A DNA stretch of 64,000 nt from NCBI RefSeq assembly GCF_029867415.1, contig NC_081183.1, forward strand, positions 10,774,904-10,838,903, read 5' to 3'. Source of the DNA: Vicia villosa. Taxonomy: Eukaryota; Streptophyta; Magnoliopsida; Fabales; Fabaceae. The translations under genes were made by a program, and so were the position numbers. This document shows positions 22,155 to 33,449 of this stretch, one piece after another. The notes beneath the pieces were generated by a model. The model ran no database searches and was not told the origin of the DNA. It worked only from the letters and a program-made list of their open reading frames with translations. How positions within the stretch are numbered: position 1 is the first letter of the stretch; every line of letters begins with the position of its first letter.

Positions 22155-22556
22155 GGGTCAGGTTGATGTGCATAAGGTATATCCTTATGCACGGTGCATA
22201 AGTCTCGTACGAGTAATATTTAAATTGTTCCGAGTAACATTTTAGTTAGAAACGAGTAATAATATCATAATCCATGAATAATATATGAATTATTTGTACA
22301 CATCTATTAATTATGAGTAATTATTAATTGTGAATAATGAGTACACTATTTTGAGTAATATTTACACCATTCTGAGTAATATCGATTTTTAACTATTTTG
22401 AGTAATATATTCATTGTTCTGAATAATATTTATACTATTTTGAGTAATCTGTATATTATTTTGAGTAATAAATATAATACTTTGAGTAATATAAACAATA
22501 TTTGAGTATTTATGCACCGTGCATAAGGATATACCTTATGCACATCAACACATCCC
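22155..22556. mobile_element. 402-bp Mutator-type MITE, copy B
   Basis: Same length and nearly the same sequence as copy A, starting GGGTCAGGTTGATGTGC and ending CATCAACACATCCC. It has its own perfect 9-bp duplication, CAAAAAAAC, at 22146-22154 and 22557-22565. Different duplications show two independent insertions 375 bp apart in the same orientation. Confidence 0.9.
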
Positions 22557-22565
22557 CAAAAAAAC

Positions 22566-24012
22566 TCTCCTGTGCTCCATAACACAAGCATAGTTTATAA
22601 TATTGTACTTATCATAAGTATAGTTGTAGCCCACTGTGGGGCCCAATAAAACTTACTTGGATCTCACTTTTATCTAAAACTCGAGTTGCTTCAATCATCC
22701 TTCTACAATGGTGAGACGAGGCACTACCAACAATAACATTGAGTTGATTTTACTTCCTTTTTTGTTAGTACCATAGTTTTAGGATGGACACATTTTTGCT
22801 AAAACAAGGTTTACTAGAGATGTTATGGTAGATGTTCTAACATGTTACTCAGTAAAAATGTCTTGACAAATGTTGTTACATGTTATACTAGAACATTAAC
22901 ACATGTTGTTTTTTTTAATCTTGACAAATTTGATTTGATTCTATGATGTTTCTTTTGGATATATCTCAGTTTATTTCGCAGGTCATGATGATTTGATCTG
23001 GAACAATCTTTTGTATCTCCAACTAAACAAGTGGCAAAAATTAGAAGTCAAGAAAATTTAGGAAATTTGATATCTGTGTTCCAAGATTTAAGGAGATTTA
23101 TCCACATAATCGGTACATCAATCAACTTATGTATAAAAAAATATCTAGATACAAATTTCGAAGCCCGTGGACTACAGAGGTCTATTTAAAGAGAAGACCC
23201 GACCTAATGTAATTTGACTCTTGTAGAATTTTGTAAATTAGGGGAAGCAAAAAGTTGCAGGTTTGAGAGTCTCTTGTGTAGTTGCTTTGTCACCCTTGTC
23301 TCTTTTGATACTCGTGATAGACTATGTATTACTTGACTGTTTGTCAAGCTATCTGTTCTCACTCAAAAGCCTTTAGGTAATTAGTTGAGTTTTTTATTCT
23401 CACTCTTTAAGCTTTCTAAGTTTAGAGTTGAGTGTTGTTCTTGATCAAAGCTTTTAAGCAAGATCAAGTGTTGTTGTTAGTTGAAGCTGTGAAGCAAGAC
23501 TAAGTATATTTTAGTGGAAGTGTAGTCTTCCCTTGTCACTAGGTTGTGACTTGTTTATTTGAAGTGTGATATTTAGTTAAGTGAAAGGCCATTGATATAA
23601 TAACTGGGACTAGGACTGTTAGACATCGTTGCGGTGATTGGAAGTGAGATGGGATTTCTCATATCTAGGAGGTTCTTAGGTAGAGGTAGTACAAGGTAAT
23701 GATTAGGATAGAAAGTTGTAAGCATGAGACTTGTTTAGGCTTTGAACTAATACTATAGTGGACTTCCTTCTTGGCTTGGTAGCCCCCAGAGTAGGTGATG
23801 TTGCACCAAAATGGGGTAAACAATTACGTGTGTTATTTTTGTTTCTACATGTTTATTTTCTGCATAATCACACAGTTTTAAAAGTCTGTTCATGATGTCA
23901 TAACAGTTGTCGAAACATCTGTCTCGATATTAGTTCTGTTGTTAAGATATCAGTATGAACATGTTATACCTGTACCATAGAAATTTCAATTACTGTATAT
24001 AAATGCAATTAG
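22566..24012 (+). other. Probable copia LTR-type sequence, boundaries unclear
   Basis: The stretch from about 22980 has the feel of a long LTR of a Maximus/SIRE or Angela-like element: TTTGTATCTCCAACTAAACA, then GTGACAAAGC-like and TTTCTGCATAATCACACAG segments. It directly precedes copia RNase H sequence. No paired copy lies in the window, so this is tentative. Confidence 0.35.
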
Positions 24013-24530
24013 ACCTGATATAACTTTTGGCACCCAGCAACTGAGTCGATTCCTATTAGCTACTACCATGTCTCACTTTACTGGAATCTTAAGAATTCAT
24101 AAATACCTAAAACATATCTAAATATAGGAATCATGCTTCCTAGAGACTTAATAATTCCGCTAAATTGTTACTCTGATGCAAATTACAGATGCTACATTGA
24201 CACAAGAAGGTATATTTCAAGATAATATTTCTTCTTTGACAAAATATTTATCTCATGGAGAACTAATAAACAATTGACGTAACACCTGAGGCCAAGAGGG
24301 CGGAGAGTGGTTACATCTAACACCCGAGGGAGAGGGAGTGGTTGTCAGTGCACGAGGCATGGCAATGAGACACTCCTAGTAGCTTCTAGGGAAAACCAAA
24401 TTAACATCATAATGAGAGGGATCCCAAGGCTGTACAAGGATGAGATTGCATGGTTGAAAGATTCCTTATAAGAATTGATAGGTACTACCTATACAAACAA
24501 GATGCATCTTTTTTCGGTAGTTTAACAAAT

Positions 24531-24600
24531 AAGAACTTCACAGTTAAGCGTGCTTGACATGGAGTAGTATTTGGATGGATGACCTTCTAGGAAGTTTCCT
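24531..24600 (+). promoter_or_regulatory. 5S-rRNA-like pol III promoter region in Cassandra LTR 1
   Basis: AGAACTTCACAGTTAAGCGT, then GCTTGACATGGAGTAGTATT and a GGATGGATGACCTTC stretch, parallel the plant 5S internal control region. It is degenerate compared with true 5S genes and is not an rRNA gene. Confidence 0.8.
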
Positions 24601-25020
24601 AAAAAACGTGTGAGTGAAGACAAAGCATGCTGAAAAGACCCGTGTTGGGTTGTGGGGCCAGTCGATAATCCTGAAAGCAGTATGGGACATTACAAATGGT
24701 ATCAGAGTCAGACCTTTATCAGTACGATGTGGATCGGGGACGAACCAAGCGGAAGCTATTGGGAATGTAACACCCGAGGCCAAGAGAGCGGAGAGTGGTT
24801 ACATGTAACACCTGAGGGCGATGAAGTGGTTTTCAGTGCATGAGGCATGGAAATGAGACACTCCTAACAGCTTTTAGGGGAAAATTGAATTGACATCGGA
24901 ATGAGAGGGCTCCTGAGACTGTAAAGGGAAGATACTGCATGGTTGAAAGATGTTTTATAAGGATTGATAGGCACTACCTATACCAACAAGATGCATGTTC
25001 TTTTCAATAGCTTAACAGAT

Positions 25021-25091
25021 AAGAACTCCAGAGTTAAGCGTGCTTGACTTAGAGTAGTATTTAGATGGGTGATCTTTTGGAAAGTTTCCCG
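25021..25091 (+). promoter_or_regulatory. 5S-rRNA-like pol III promoter region in Cassandra LTR 2
   Basis: Second copy of the same 5S-like segment: AGAACTCCAGAGTTAAGCGT, then GATGGGTGATCTTTTGG. Confidence 0.8.
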
Positions 25092-25526
25092 GAAAGCGTG
25101 TGAGTGAGGACAAAGTATGCTGAAAAGACCTGTGTTGGGTTGTGGGGTCAGTCGATAATCCTCAAAGTAATCTAGGGCATTACAATTGATAGTTTCAATA
25201 TCTTCATCAGAAGCTGAGTTGTATGCACTTGCATCCGCTACATGTGAATTGTAATGGTTAATATACCTCATGAATGATCTTCAAGTCAAATTCATTAAAA
25301 CACTTATCATCTACTGTGACAATCAAAGTGCATTACATATTGCAGCAAATTTGGTATTTTATGAAAGGACCAAACATCTTAAAATCGATTGATACATTAT
25401 GAGAGAGAAACAAACTACATGAATTAAGCAGTTTTTTCAAGTAAAATCCAAGCATCAATTGGAAGATTTCTTTATAAAATCATTGCTTCCTCAACCATTC
25501 ACACTCTTTTTCACATGTTGAAAATG

Positions 25527-25559
<33 letters not shown>
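25527..25559. repeat. (AT)n-(AC)n microsatellite
   Basis: Compound dinucleotide run, ATAT...ACACACACA. Confidence 0.95.
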
Positions 25560-25628
25560 AAAAGAAATTGAAGTATGAGAATAATCAATCTCATAAGCAT
25601 AAACAAAGTTAGGTAGCATGTGTTGTTA

Positions 25629-25828
25629 TTGTTGGGGTTGGTTGAAAATATACATGTTGAAGAAGTCTCACATACCTTAGTTTTGTGAAGAAAGAGGGAG
25701 TTAAAGGCTATATATAAAATTCAAGTTTTTTTTACAAGACGCACCAGTCAAAAGCACTTTAAATTTGTATTTGAATTTCTTTGTTCTCTTATGCTTTTTT
25801 ATTAGAGTGTTGTGAGATGTAGTTAAAG
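25629..25828 (+). repeat. LTR family X, truncated copy 1
   Basis: GTTGGGGTTGGTTGAAAATA, then AAGAAGTCTCACATA, ACCAGTCAAAAGCAC and GTGTTGTGAGATGTAGTTAA match 26678-26875 closely. It breaks off where family Y polypurine-like sequence starts. Confidence 0.7.
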
Positions 25829-25901
25829 AATGTGGAGGACTCACACTTGTGAGGAAGAATGTTGGGAACAAATGTGGAAGACTCACACTTGTGGGGTAGA
25901 A

Positions 25902-26087
25902 TGTTGGGTGCAAATGTGAGTGGTTAAAGTCCCACATTGTCTATGAATGGGTGGAATGTTAGATTTATAAGAGAGATAACCCATTTACCAAACACCTTAA
26001 GGTTTTACGTGGAGATGTGGTGTCTTCCTCTCTTGTAGTTCTGGTGCATTGGTTTCATTGGTGATTTTGACTTTCTCGGACTCCCCA
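25902..26087 (+). repeat. LTR family Y, copy 1
   Basis: A 186-bp LTR from TGTTGGGTGCAAATGTG to GGACTCCCCA, followed a few bases later by TAGTATCAGAGC (primer-binding site). A purine-rich GTGGGGTAGAA lies just upstream, like a polypurine tract. Confidence 0.8.
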
Positions 26088-26677
26088 AAAATAGTATCAG
26101 AGCTTTTGGTTCGATCTGAGGATATGAGTTCTTAATATGTTCTATAGTTGCAGCTTTGTCCGATCTTCCAAATCAGAAAAGAAGGTTAGTGTTGCTAAAG
26201 AGTTGTTGAGCTGCAGTCACAAGTTTCGTTGTGTAATTTGGATTAGAGAAAATTGATGGAATAATTGTTTTTGACTTGTGGAAAGTTCAAGTCAAAGATG
26301 TGTTGATACAATCAAGATTGCACAAGGTGCAAGATTATGTTGGTGGTTGAAAAGCTCTTGCCAACAAGGAAGTTACTCCATAAGTTTTCAACCTAGATTT
26401 TGACATGTGAAATTATTAGAGTGGTTTACCTTCAAGTGAAATTTATTCATCATGATAAAGTATATGATTGTCGATGATGACAATGTGAAATTCTTGAAGA
26501 GGTTTATCTTCAAGTGAAATATATTCTTCAGGAGAGAGTATGATAGTTTTTAATGCTATGATTCTCGGTGAAGATAATGTAAAACTTCTTGAAGTGGTGT
26601 AGCCTCAACTAGCTATACTCTTTATGGTGGAGTATGAGTGTCGGTGAATAATATATTATTTTCAATCAAGGTGGAAA
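26088..26677 (+). pseudogene. Internal region of copia element Y with gag start remnant
   Basis: After the primer-binding site, about 26235-26330 reads as the start of a copia gag (KIDGI..., FDLWKVQVKDVLIQSRLHK). Beyond it the sequence turns into imperfect repeats with CTTCAAGTGAAAT and TGAAATTCTTGAAG units near 26400, 26480 and 26570. The rest of gag-pol is missing, so this is a deletion derivative. Confidence 0.65.
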
Positions 26678-27090
26678 TTATTGGGGTTGGTTGAAAATAT
26701 ACATATTGAAGAAGTCTCACATCGCTTAGTTTTGTGAAGGAAGATGGTGTCCAAGGCTATATATAGGATTCAAGTTTTTCTTTACAAGATGCACCAGTCA
26801 AAAGCACTTTAAGCTTGTATTTGACTTTTTTTTGTTCTCTCATGCTCTTGTATTAGAGTGTTGTGAGATGTAGTTAAATATTTATTTTTGAGGGTGTGAG
26901 TGTACTGGAGGTCTGGGTTAGTTAAGGATATATTATGTGTTGTAACAATTTTCACATAGTGTTATTCTCTAGTTGTTTTTTGACAACAGTTGTGAGTTTT
27001 TCTCCAGTTTTGGAGTTTCAGTTTCCATGTTAATCTCTTGTGTTGTTATTTTTTTCCACTTTTTTCTCTGTGTGTTATTTTCTCAATACT
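26678..27090 (+). repeat. LTR family X, copy 2 with primer-binding site
   Basis: It begins TATTGGGGTTGGTTG after the purine run CAAGGTGGAAAT and runs through TTGTGTTGTTATT to about 27090. CTGGTATCACAACC then resembles a Met-tRNA primer-binding site. Its first 200 bases match 25629-25828. Confidence 0.65.
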
Positions 27091-27189
27091 GGTATCACAA
27101 CCGTGGTTCGGCTTGGTAGGAGAGCGGGAGCTGAATCTGGTGTTGAATTCTGTTATAGGACGTGGGGGACTCACACTTGTGGGGGAGAA

Positions 27190-27377
27190 TGTTGGGTGCA
27201 AGTGTGAGTGGTTAAAATTCCACATTGTCTATGAATGAGAGGAATATTATATTTATAATAGAGATAACCCATTTATCTAACACCTTAAAATTTTAGGTGG
27301 AGATGTGACGTCTTTCTCTCTTGTAGTTCTGAAGAATTTTGATTTTATTGGTGGTTCCGACTCTCTCGGAGTCCCCA
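27190..27377 (+). repeat. LTR family Y, copy 2
   Basis: TGTTGGGTGCAAGTGTGAG to GGAGTCCCCA, 188 bp, preceded by GTGGGGGAGAA (polypurine tract). It pairs with 25902-26087. The flanking five bases of the pair do not match. Confidence 0.8.
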
Positions 27378-28389
27378 CTAGTTATTAGTTATAATTAGTT
27401 ATAATCAATTGAAAACCTTGTTATGTTAGTAGCTTTGGCATTGAAGTAACAATCATGTAATTCATACACACGGTAGTTTAGCATGCAAACTACTATGAGT
27501 GTATAAATCTGACCGTTGTTATTATTCTATAGTAATGAGAACTTGGTTCAGAGATTGCTCATCATGCTTTTAATTTGTTGAGTCATATCTTATCATCAAT
27601 ACTTATCGAAGACAAACTAGAATTTCCCTAAGTTAATTACTAATGTAACTCCAAAACTAACAACCAATGTTTTTGGAACATTTTTAAGTACAAATTTATT
27701 TCTAACAACACTCACTGCTAATTTCAGTTGGTCCTTTTTTCCCAAGATAAAACTAACCTCTTTTTCAGTTTTAAAATGTTAGGATACATTATTTTAACTT
27801 TAAGATTATACCTTTGTACTTTGAACGTGTAGCAACTATGATTCAAATGATTCCACTGGTTTTGCCAGTTAAATTAAGCCACCTGCATTAAATAATAAAA
27901 TAGTTAAATATTTGTACTTGTGGTAACATTATTAGCCATGTTTTACCAACCATTCCACGTTAAAAAATTTTGTAGCCATCATTAATCCAATAAAATAGGT
28001 TTAAAGGTAGATAAGATGCATGCACGCCTTAATTTATTCACCGTAATTAACTCACTAAAATACTCCAAGAAATTAGAACGTCGAGAATACTCATCCTCTC
28101 GATTTTTAACTGCAGTTTGTAAAGCTTTGAGATTAAGAAATCTTAATGTACCTGCATGAGGAATGCTCATAATATTATGGTAAGTAATTACATTGATTTA
28201 TTTGGAAGCTCGTTGGACTCTTGTTTTCTTTTTAAACTTTGCAATAGGTTAAGTATATCTATTTCACTATTCATTTTGGAAATTTTTTATCCTTGAGGTG
28301 TAGATTCCAAGAAAATCTGAAAATATCTCTTAATTTAAAAAAAATATACACATAATTTCTATTACATAGAAACGCACACAAATATTTTC
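27378..28389. other. No recognisable gene
   Basis: AT-rich sequence without supported coding or clear repeat structure. Confidence 0.5.
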
Positions 28390-31066
28390 ACCTTATAACC
28401 AAACAAAATTTTACTCCTGAGATACATCTCCGTTACACAGTATTCAATGTATTTTTCGTAATATTCCAGTGAGTTATCTGGAGATATATCTCCTAATATT
28501 TAAAGCGGGAATTTGATAATCGGTCACCTTTGCATGTCAGATTATTTTGGAGATGCATCTCCAAAAAAAATCTAACGTAAAATTGTTAAAAAGAACCACC
28601 ATCTTAAACCCTTTTCAATATCTCTTCTATTCTCAATCAAGATTTTCACTCAAAAACTTCATTCTTGTGTTTCATCAAATCAAAAGGAGTAAACGAAGTT
28701 TAAATTCACGGCAAAGTTAATTTATTTCAAGCCTCATTGTTCACATAAATCATGTTTTGAAGCTGAAAAAAGTCACGTTGAATCGAGAAATGTATTTTTC
28801 GAATTCTGTAGGAATTCCCTCGGAAATGTATTCTGGATGTTGTCTATTTTCATTTTCCACAAGTCTATTTCCATTTATAGTTGGTTATGAGTATTTTATG
28901 TTTTTGTTATCATTAGATATGGTGCACCCTGATGTTTTTCCTAAACCTATTGTGTCTCTGGATGTTAAACGTGTTGTTGTGAACGAGGTAAATGTTGGCA
29001 ACCAATTGTACGAAGACATCCAAATTGGGGTTTGTTGTTATGATCGGAAGGTCCGATAATGGTTCGGATAGAAAAGGTGCATTTGTGACATTGACATGCG
29101 AAAGAAGTGGAAAATATAGACCGCTTCTCCGGAATTTCAAATGAGATGAAGTCGGTATAAGAAAATGTGAGTGTCCCGTTAAGTTGCGTGATTATCAAAT
29201 GGCATATAACAAATGGAGATTTAATGTGATATGTGGTTTACATATTTGTGTGAAAAGTTAGTTGGTCATCCAATTGCATGACGTCTCATGCTAGAAGAGA
29301 AGGAATGCGTTTTAGAGATGAAATTGAATTTGGTGCAACCAAAAAATATACTTGCAACTTTGAAACGTAAAAGACTTGGGAATATCGCAAATATCAATCA
29401 AGTGTATAATATTCGCTTCCAAACTAACAAAGCGCTGATGGGGGATAGAGCTGAAATGTAACACCCCTTGAAACTTTAGATGATAAAAATTATGTATCTA
29501 TGTACGGAACATGCAAGGATGAAGTAACTGTCAGAGATATATTCTAGACTCATCCTTATTCCATAAAGTTGTTTAACACGTTTCCTATTAGGCTCATCAT
29601 TAATTCAATGTATAAGACCAACAAGTACAAGCTTTCATTATTAGAAACTGTTGGTGTTATATCTACGGGGAAGACTTATTTTGTCAGGTTTGCATTTCTA
29701 GAGAGCGAAAAAAGGAGAATTTTACTTGGGCTTTAGAGGTGTGTCAGGTATTGCTCAAGGAGCAAGAAGACATGCCAAAAGTAATTGTTACCATGATACC
29801 AATTTGATGAATTTAGTTGTAAGGGAATTTCCTACTCATGCATTACTTTGTAGGTATCACATAACAAAGAATGTGAGAAGTCAAATTAAACCCGTGGGTG
29901 GGAAAAACATATAGATGGCAAAGATGAAAAAATGGTCAAGGCGGGCGTCATAGTGGAAAAAATAATGGATGCATGGAATTTATAATAAATTCTTCTATAA
30001 ACGAGTTATATGTCGATGTTGTTATACAACTCAGGAAGGTGTATGAGAAATATCCAGATTTATTGAAATATGTTGAAACTACAATTTTGGACCAGGTTAA
30101 GGAGATAATCGTATGTGCTCGAACCAATCAAGTTAGACATATTGGAAATACACCAACAACCCAAGTTGAGTCTGCCCATGTTACTCTGAAGAATTGGTTG
30201 AGAAATAGTAAGGGTGATTTGTGTAGAGACTGAGATTCTGTGAACCAAATGATCTAAAAATAGCATAATGAGATACAAACATCATTTAGTCATAGCATTA
30301 TAGTGTTGGAACACAAGTTCAAACGCAATAATCTTTATTCTTAGTTGGTCGGCAACATATCTCGAGCAGGTCTGAATTATATTTTTCACAAAGTCAAAAG
30401 AGCTGATAATGTAGCTTCTGATAGCTTAAAGTGTTGTTGCACAATTTTGAAAACATATGGTATCGCATGTGTTTGTCTTATATCTTAGAAAGTGAAACTT
30501 GATATCCCGATATGAATGGATGAAGTTTGTACTCACGGGAAAATGCTCAGGTTTGATGATGATGGTGTCGTGAAAGACAGTAAATTGAATATATCTATCT
30601 TGACTGAATGGGAAGTGATACGAGATAGATTTTTGAAAGTCGATGACAATAAGAAACTCCGCATCAAAGAGCAATTAAGCAATATTGCATATTCGGAATC
30701 CACGTGCTTGAAATCACCCTCTCAACCAGTAAAAACAAAAGGATCTGCTAAGAAGGTCAACCCTACATCAAGTGACAATTCAACAATGCGGTCTCTTTCA
30801 TATTTTGAACATGTTGACAAACTTTTTCCAGATTCACCAACTCCAAAATCTCATAAAAGTGTTTCCAAAGGATCTCGCTTTAGAAAACCACCTCATTCAC
30901 CACCTCCACTAAAAATCCTATTCATTGACGAAATTCCAGTTTTTACACAAATACATTGAACGGATCGCAATGTAGAGGGTGACGCTAACTTTGGATTTCG
31001 AGAAGTTTCTGCTTTGCTTAGTAATGGAGAAGAGGCTCACACACTTGTCTGACATCAATTTATCCA
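28390..31066 (+). pseudogene. MULE transposase pseudogene with OTU-like C-terminal remnant
   Basis: Broken plus-strand frames read: a FAR1/MULE-type N-terminal region (LTCERSGKYRPLLRNFK, CECPVKLRDYQMAYNKWRF, 29080-29215); the DDE region (YKTNKYKLSLLETVGV, VRFAFLESEK, CRYHITKNVRSQ, 29605-29900); KYPDLLKYVETTILDQVKE and VESAHVTLKNWLR (30045-30220); and a long tail (MDEVCTHGKMLRFDDDG, PSQPVKTKG, FPDSPTPKSHKS). It finishes with VEGDANFGFREVSALL-like sequence at 30970-31060, the start of an OTU-type peptidase motif. The catalytic Asp of the IDSTYKTN motif is Asn here (INSMYKTN). Many stops. The upstream part 28400-28570 contains GGAGATGCATCTCC palindromes seen in other MULE ends of this window. 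Cut at 31067 by a Cassandra fragment. Confidence 0.8.
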
Positions 31067-31067
31067 A

Positions 31068-31252
31068 TGAACCACATCGTACTGGGAGAGGTCTAGCTCC
31101 GATACCATTGGTATCGCCCTAGACTGCATTCATGATTGTCGACTGACCCCACAAACCAACACATATCTTTTCAGCATGCTTTGTTCTCACTCGCACGCTT
31201 TCTGAGAAACTTCCTAGAAATTCACCCATCCAAATACTACTCCAAGTTAACT
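31068..31252 (-). mobile_element. Cassandra fragment (primer-binding site and partial 5' LTR)
   Basis: It carries part of the internal region and primer-binding site (31070-31109; GGAGCTAGACC and TGGTATCGGAGC on the minus strand), then LTR end sequence to CCAAGTTAA at 31252. It lacks the rest of both LTRs. It is directly fused to MULE sequence on one side and CACTA-like sequence on the other. Confidence 0.85.
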
Positions 31253-31839
31253 AATGCAGCATTTTCAGGTGCTCTGGAAGCCTCGGGTCTAGCCGCCTCA
31301 ATAGTTTGGCTCTCCACTTCTATATTCGGGTTTGAAATGGTCACTTGTGTCAAGTAAGATACTCCATATTGTATTTTTGACCGCCATTAGGGTAATTCTG
31401 TAACATCGACCTCATGACTTACCGCCGACAACTTCTTTCCAAAATTGTAGCTTTTCTGACCCATTCACATTATTATCAGTTTGTGTGGCTTGTGTCAGAC
31501 GTTTCACATAATCTTACTATACAACACAAGACAATAATCATCAAAATCAACCACAAGAAGTGAAAAGATTTTGAGATTTAGATATAATTAGATCCAATTC
31601 CTGAACTTAAAAAATAAGACAACACACACAAACTTGATGATTGAAGCTTTATAAATTATGCTAAACTGTTAGTTTACACTTTACATTGATTCTAAATTTT
31701 GTTTGCTTACAAGAACTAAAAATAGTCCACTTCATTCCAAATGCCTTTGGAATTCTTTAAACAAAAAACTTGAATTACTTTGGAACTCTTTAAGCCAAAA
31801 CATCATTCATTAAAGTAATCTACCAAAATTACACATCAT

Positions 31840-32004
31840 TTACCCTTCAATTGGATACATCCAACGATATTGTATAGGACCAGTAATGATTTCTTTATTA
31901 GGTAGGTGAATCGAAAGATGTTCCATCGAGTCAAAGAAACTTTGTGGAAAAATTCTTTCTAGCTTGCATATGATCATGGGAATGTTTTTTCGTGCATTGT
32001 TGAC
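31840..32004 (-). pseudogene. CACTA transposase C-terminal fragment (DUF4218)
   Basis: The minus strand reads NIPMIICKLERIFPQSFFDS, then MEHLSIHLPNKEI and GPIQYRWMYPIEG before a stop. This matches the conserved DUF4218 block downstream of the DDE domain in En/Spm transposases (CKLERIFPPSFFD, MEHLPIHLP, QYRWMYP). Only about 54 codons are readable. Confidence 0.82.
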
Positions 32005-32819
32005 GCAGCAAAGCGGCAAGCAAAAGATTTGGAAGTATTACTCTAGGAATTATCGTGTCCATCGAGAATGATATGGTTAGAATGCCATTCAACGATTTTA
32101 GCATTTATGAGCTTGGATTTAAATGAATTAAAGTAAATGGTATAAAAAGTAAAATAAACACATTCTTCAGAGAGAATAACTTGTCCACTATGAATATACA
32201 ATACTCGTCACAAACTTAAACCTATTGATCAGTTGCATTTAACATACAATACTTGCCATTACCATCACGTATCTCTCACATCAGTATTGATCTCTGAAGC
32301 ACCAACGAGACGTATTACAATCGAGGTTATCTCTAAAGCAAAGTTGCGAGAAAATTCGTATTCTCGCGTCAGCAATCTCTCGCATGCAACTCAAACATGA
32401 AAGCATTAAGCTACGACACACAAGTGATTGATAGCTCTAAAACTATCTCTAGAGTCTATAAGGTAATAGAAATCTATCCCTAATCAGAATTTGTGAGGTA
32501 TATCTCTACAGCAACACAAATCCAAACTTAAATGCAAAAAGATTAGGGAAGATAATAATAACGATTTGTAAAGCACATTTTATACAATGCCATGAGCGAT
32601 AAATATACATAAGTTCAAAGTAAATATGCAAACAAAGCCCACTAAAAGAGAAATACACAAAGGGGGAGAGAAGAAAACAAACATCTCACAGGTTTTCAGC
32701 TCCGATTGATGAGAAATCCACCTCCGATCATCCGCATGCACGACCCAGTGTTGTTTTCTAAGCTAATCTAACCTAAGCATGAAATTGGGACAAACATATG
32801 TATTTATTACACTAACATT

Positions 32820-33130
32820 AGTGTCGGCTGCAACCGCCGCTAATATTAAAAATTAATTATTATTTATAACAATAATGAAAAGGAGGTAAACGAAATAACA
32901 GAGTAAAATAAAAAAATTTGCACCAATAGTAGTGTCGGTCAATGCCGCCACTAGTATTTTAATAAATCAATTATTAAAAATAAAATATAGCAAATGCATA
33001 CGTAGCGTCAGATGAAGTCGACACTAATATTAATGACCTAACAAATAGCTAAAACATGTGATTTTACTCTATTAGCGTTGGCTTATGCAAACCTATAAAC
33101 AACACTATTAGCGTCGGAGTTTGGTCTGAC
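32820..33130. repeat. CACTA subterminal repeats with GCGTCGG motif
   Basis: TTAGTGTCGGCTGCAACCGC, AGTGTCGGTCAATGCCGCC, TAGCGTCAGATGAAGTCG and TTAGCGTCGGAGTTTGG recur with partial inverted copies, as is usual in CACTA subterminal regions. Confidence 0.6.
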
Positions 33131-33449
33131 TCTAAAATATTGAAGCTAAAACGTAATTTTCTTGTAATGAATCGAACGTAACTTTAATACATAATGCTCC
33201 CAAATCAACTAAAATATTCTAATACTCTATCCCTAAAAAAATATTTTTTTTTTCTAGACGGAATTCTACCCTAAAATACCTTCTAAGAGATTACTACTAT
33301 TTTGGAGGGAACTCAACTCCTCTAATCTTATTTGACATGTATTCCTTCCGAACAATATATTTAACGTTAACTGTGTTAATAACCAGATTGGTCAATTAAT
33401 GATCAACCAGTCTAATTAATGATCTAATGTCATGACTAAATTGATAATT

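Larger units (their letters stand above)
24278..25184 (+). mobile_element. Complete Cassandra TRIM with 71-bp internal region
   Basis: LTRs are 24278-24694 (417 bp) and 24766-25184 (419 bp), and the internal region is only 71 bp. The target duplication ATTGA is at 24273-24277 and 25185-25189. The first LTR begins CGTAACACC where the second has TGTAACACC. The primer-binding site (TGGTATCAGAGTC) directly follows the first LTR, and a purine stretch (GGAAGCTATTGGGAA) precedes the second. Each LTR contains a 5S-rRNA-like segment (24531-24600 and 25021-25091; AGTTAAGCGTGCTTGAC). There is no protein, so movement needs enzymes from other elements. Confidence 0.95.
24013..25525 (+). pseudogene. Ty1-copia RNase H domain, interrupted by Cassandra
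   Basis: Before the insertion the plus strand encodes RPDITFGTQQLSRFLLATT, LRIHKYLKH, CYSDANY and ISWRTNKQ. After it the reading resumes with SSSEAELYALASATCEL, YCDNQSALHIAANLVFYERT and LPQPFTLF. Together these are the end of a copia polyprotein: RT tail and RNase H with the SSSEAEY-like and DNQSA motifs. Stops and small shifts are present. The Cassandra at 24278-25184 splits it after WRTNKQ; removing it with one ATTGA copy restores the domain order. Confidence 0.85.
31256..33164 (-). mobile_element. CACTA element, deletion derivative
   Basis: It contains a minus-strand fragment of the DUF4218 region of CACTA TNP2-type transposase (31840-32004) and, at 32820-33130, repeats built on AGCGTCGG / CCGACGCTAA-like motifs. 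The right end TTTTCTTGTAATG at about 33152-33164 is one base from the canonical TTTTCTTGTAGTG terminus. The transposase DDE part is absent. The left end is not identified. Confidence 0.6.
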
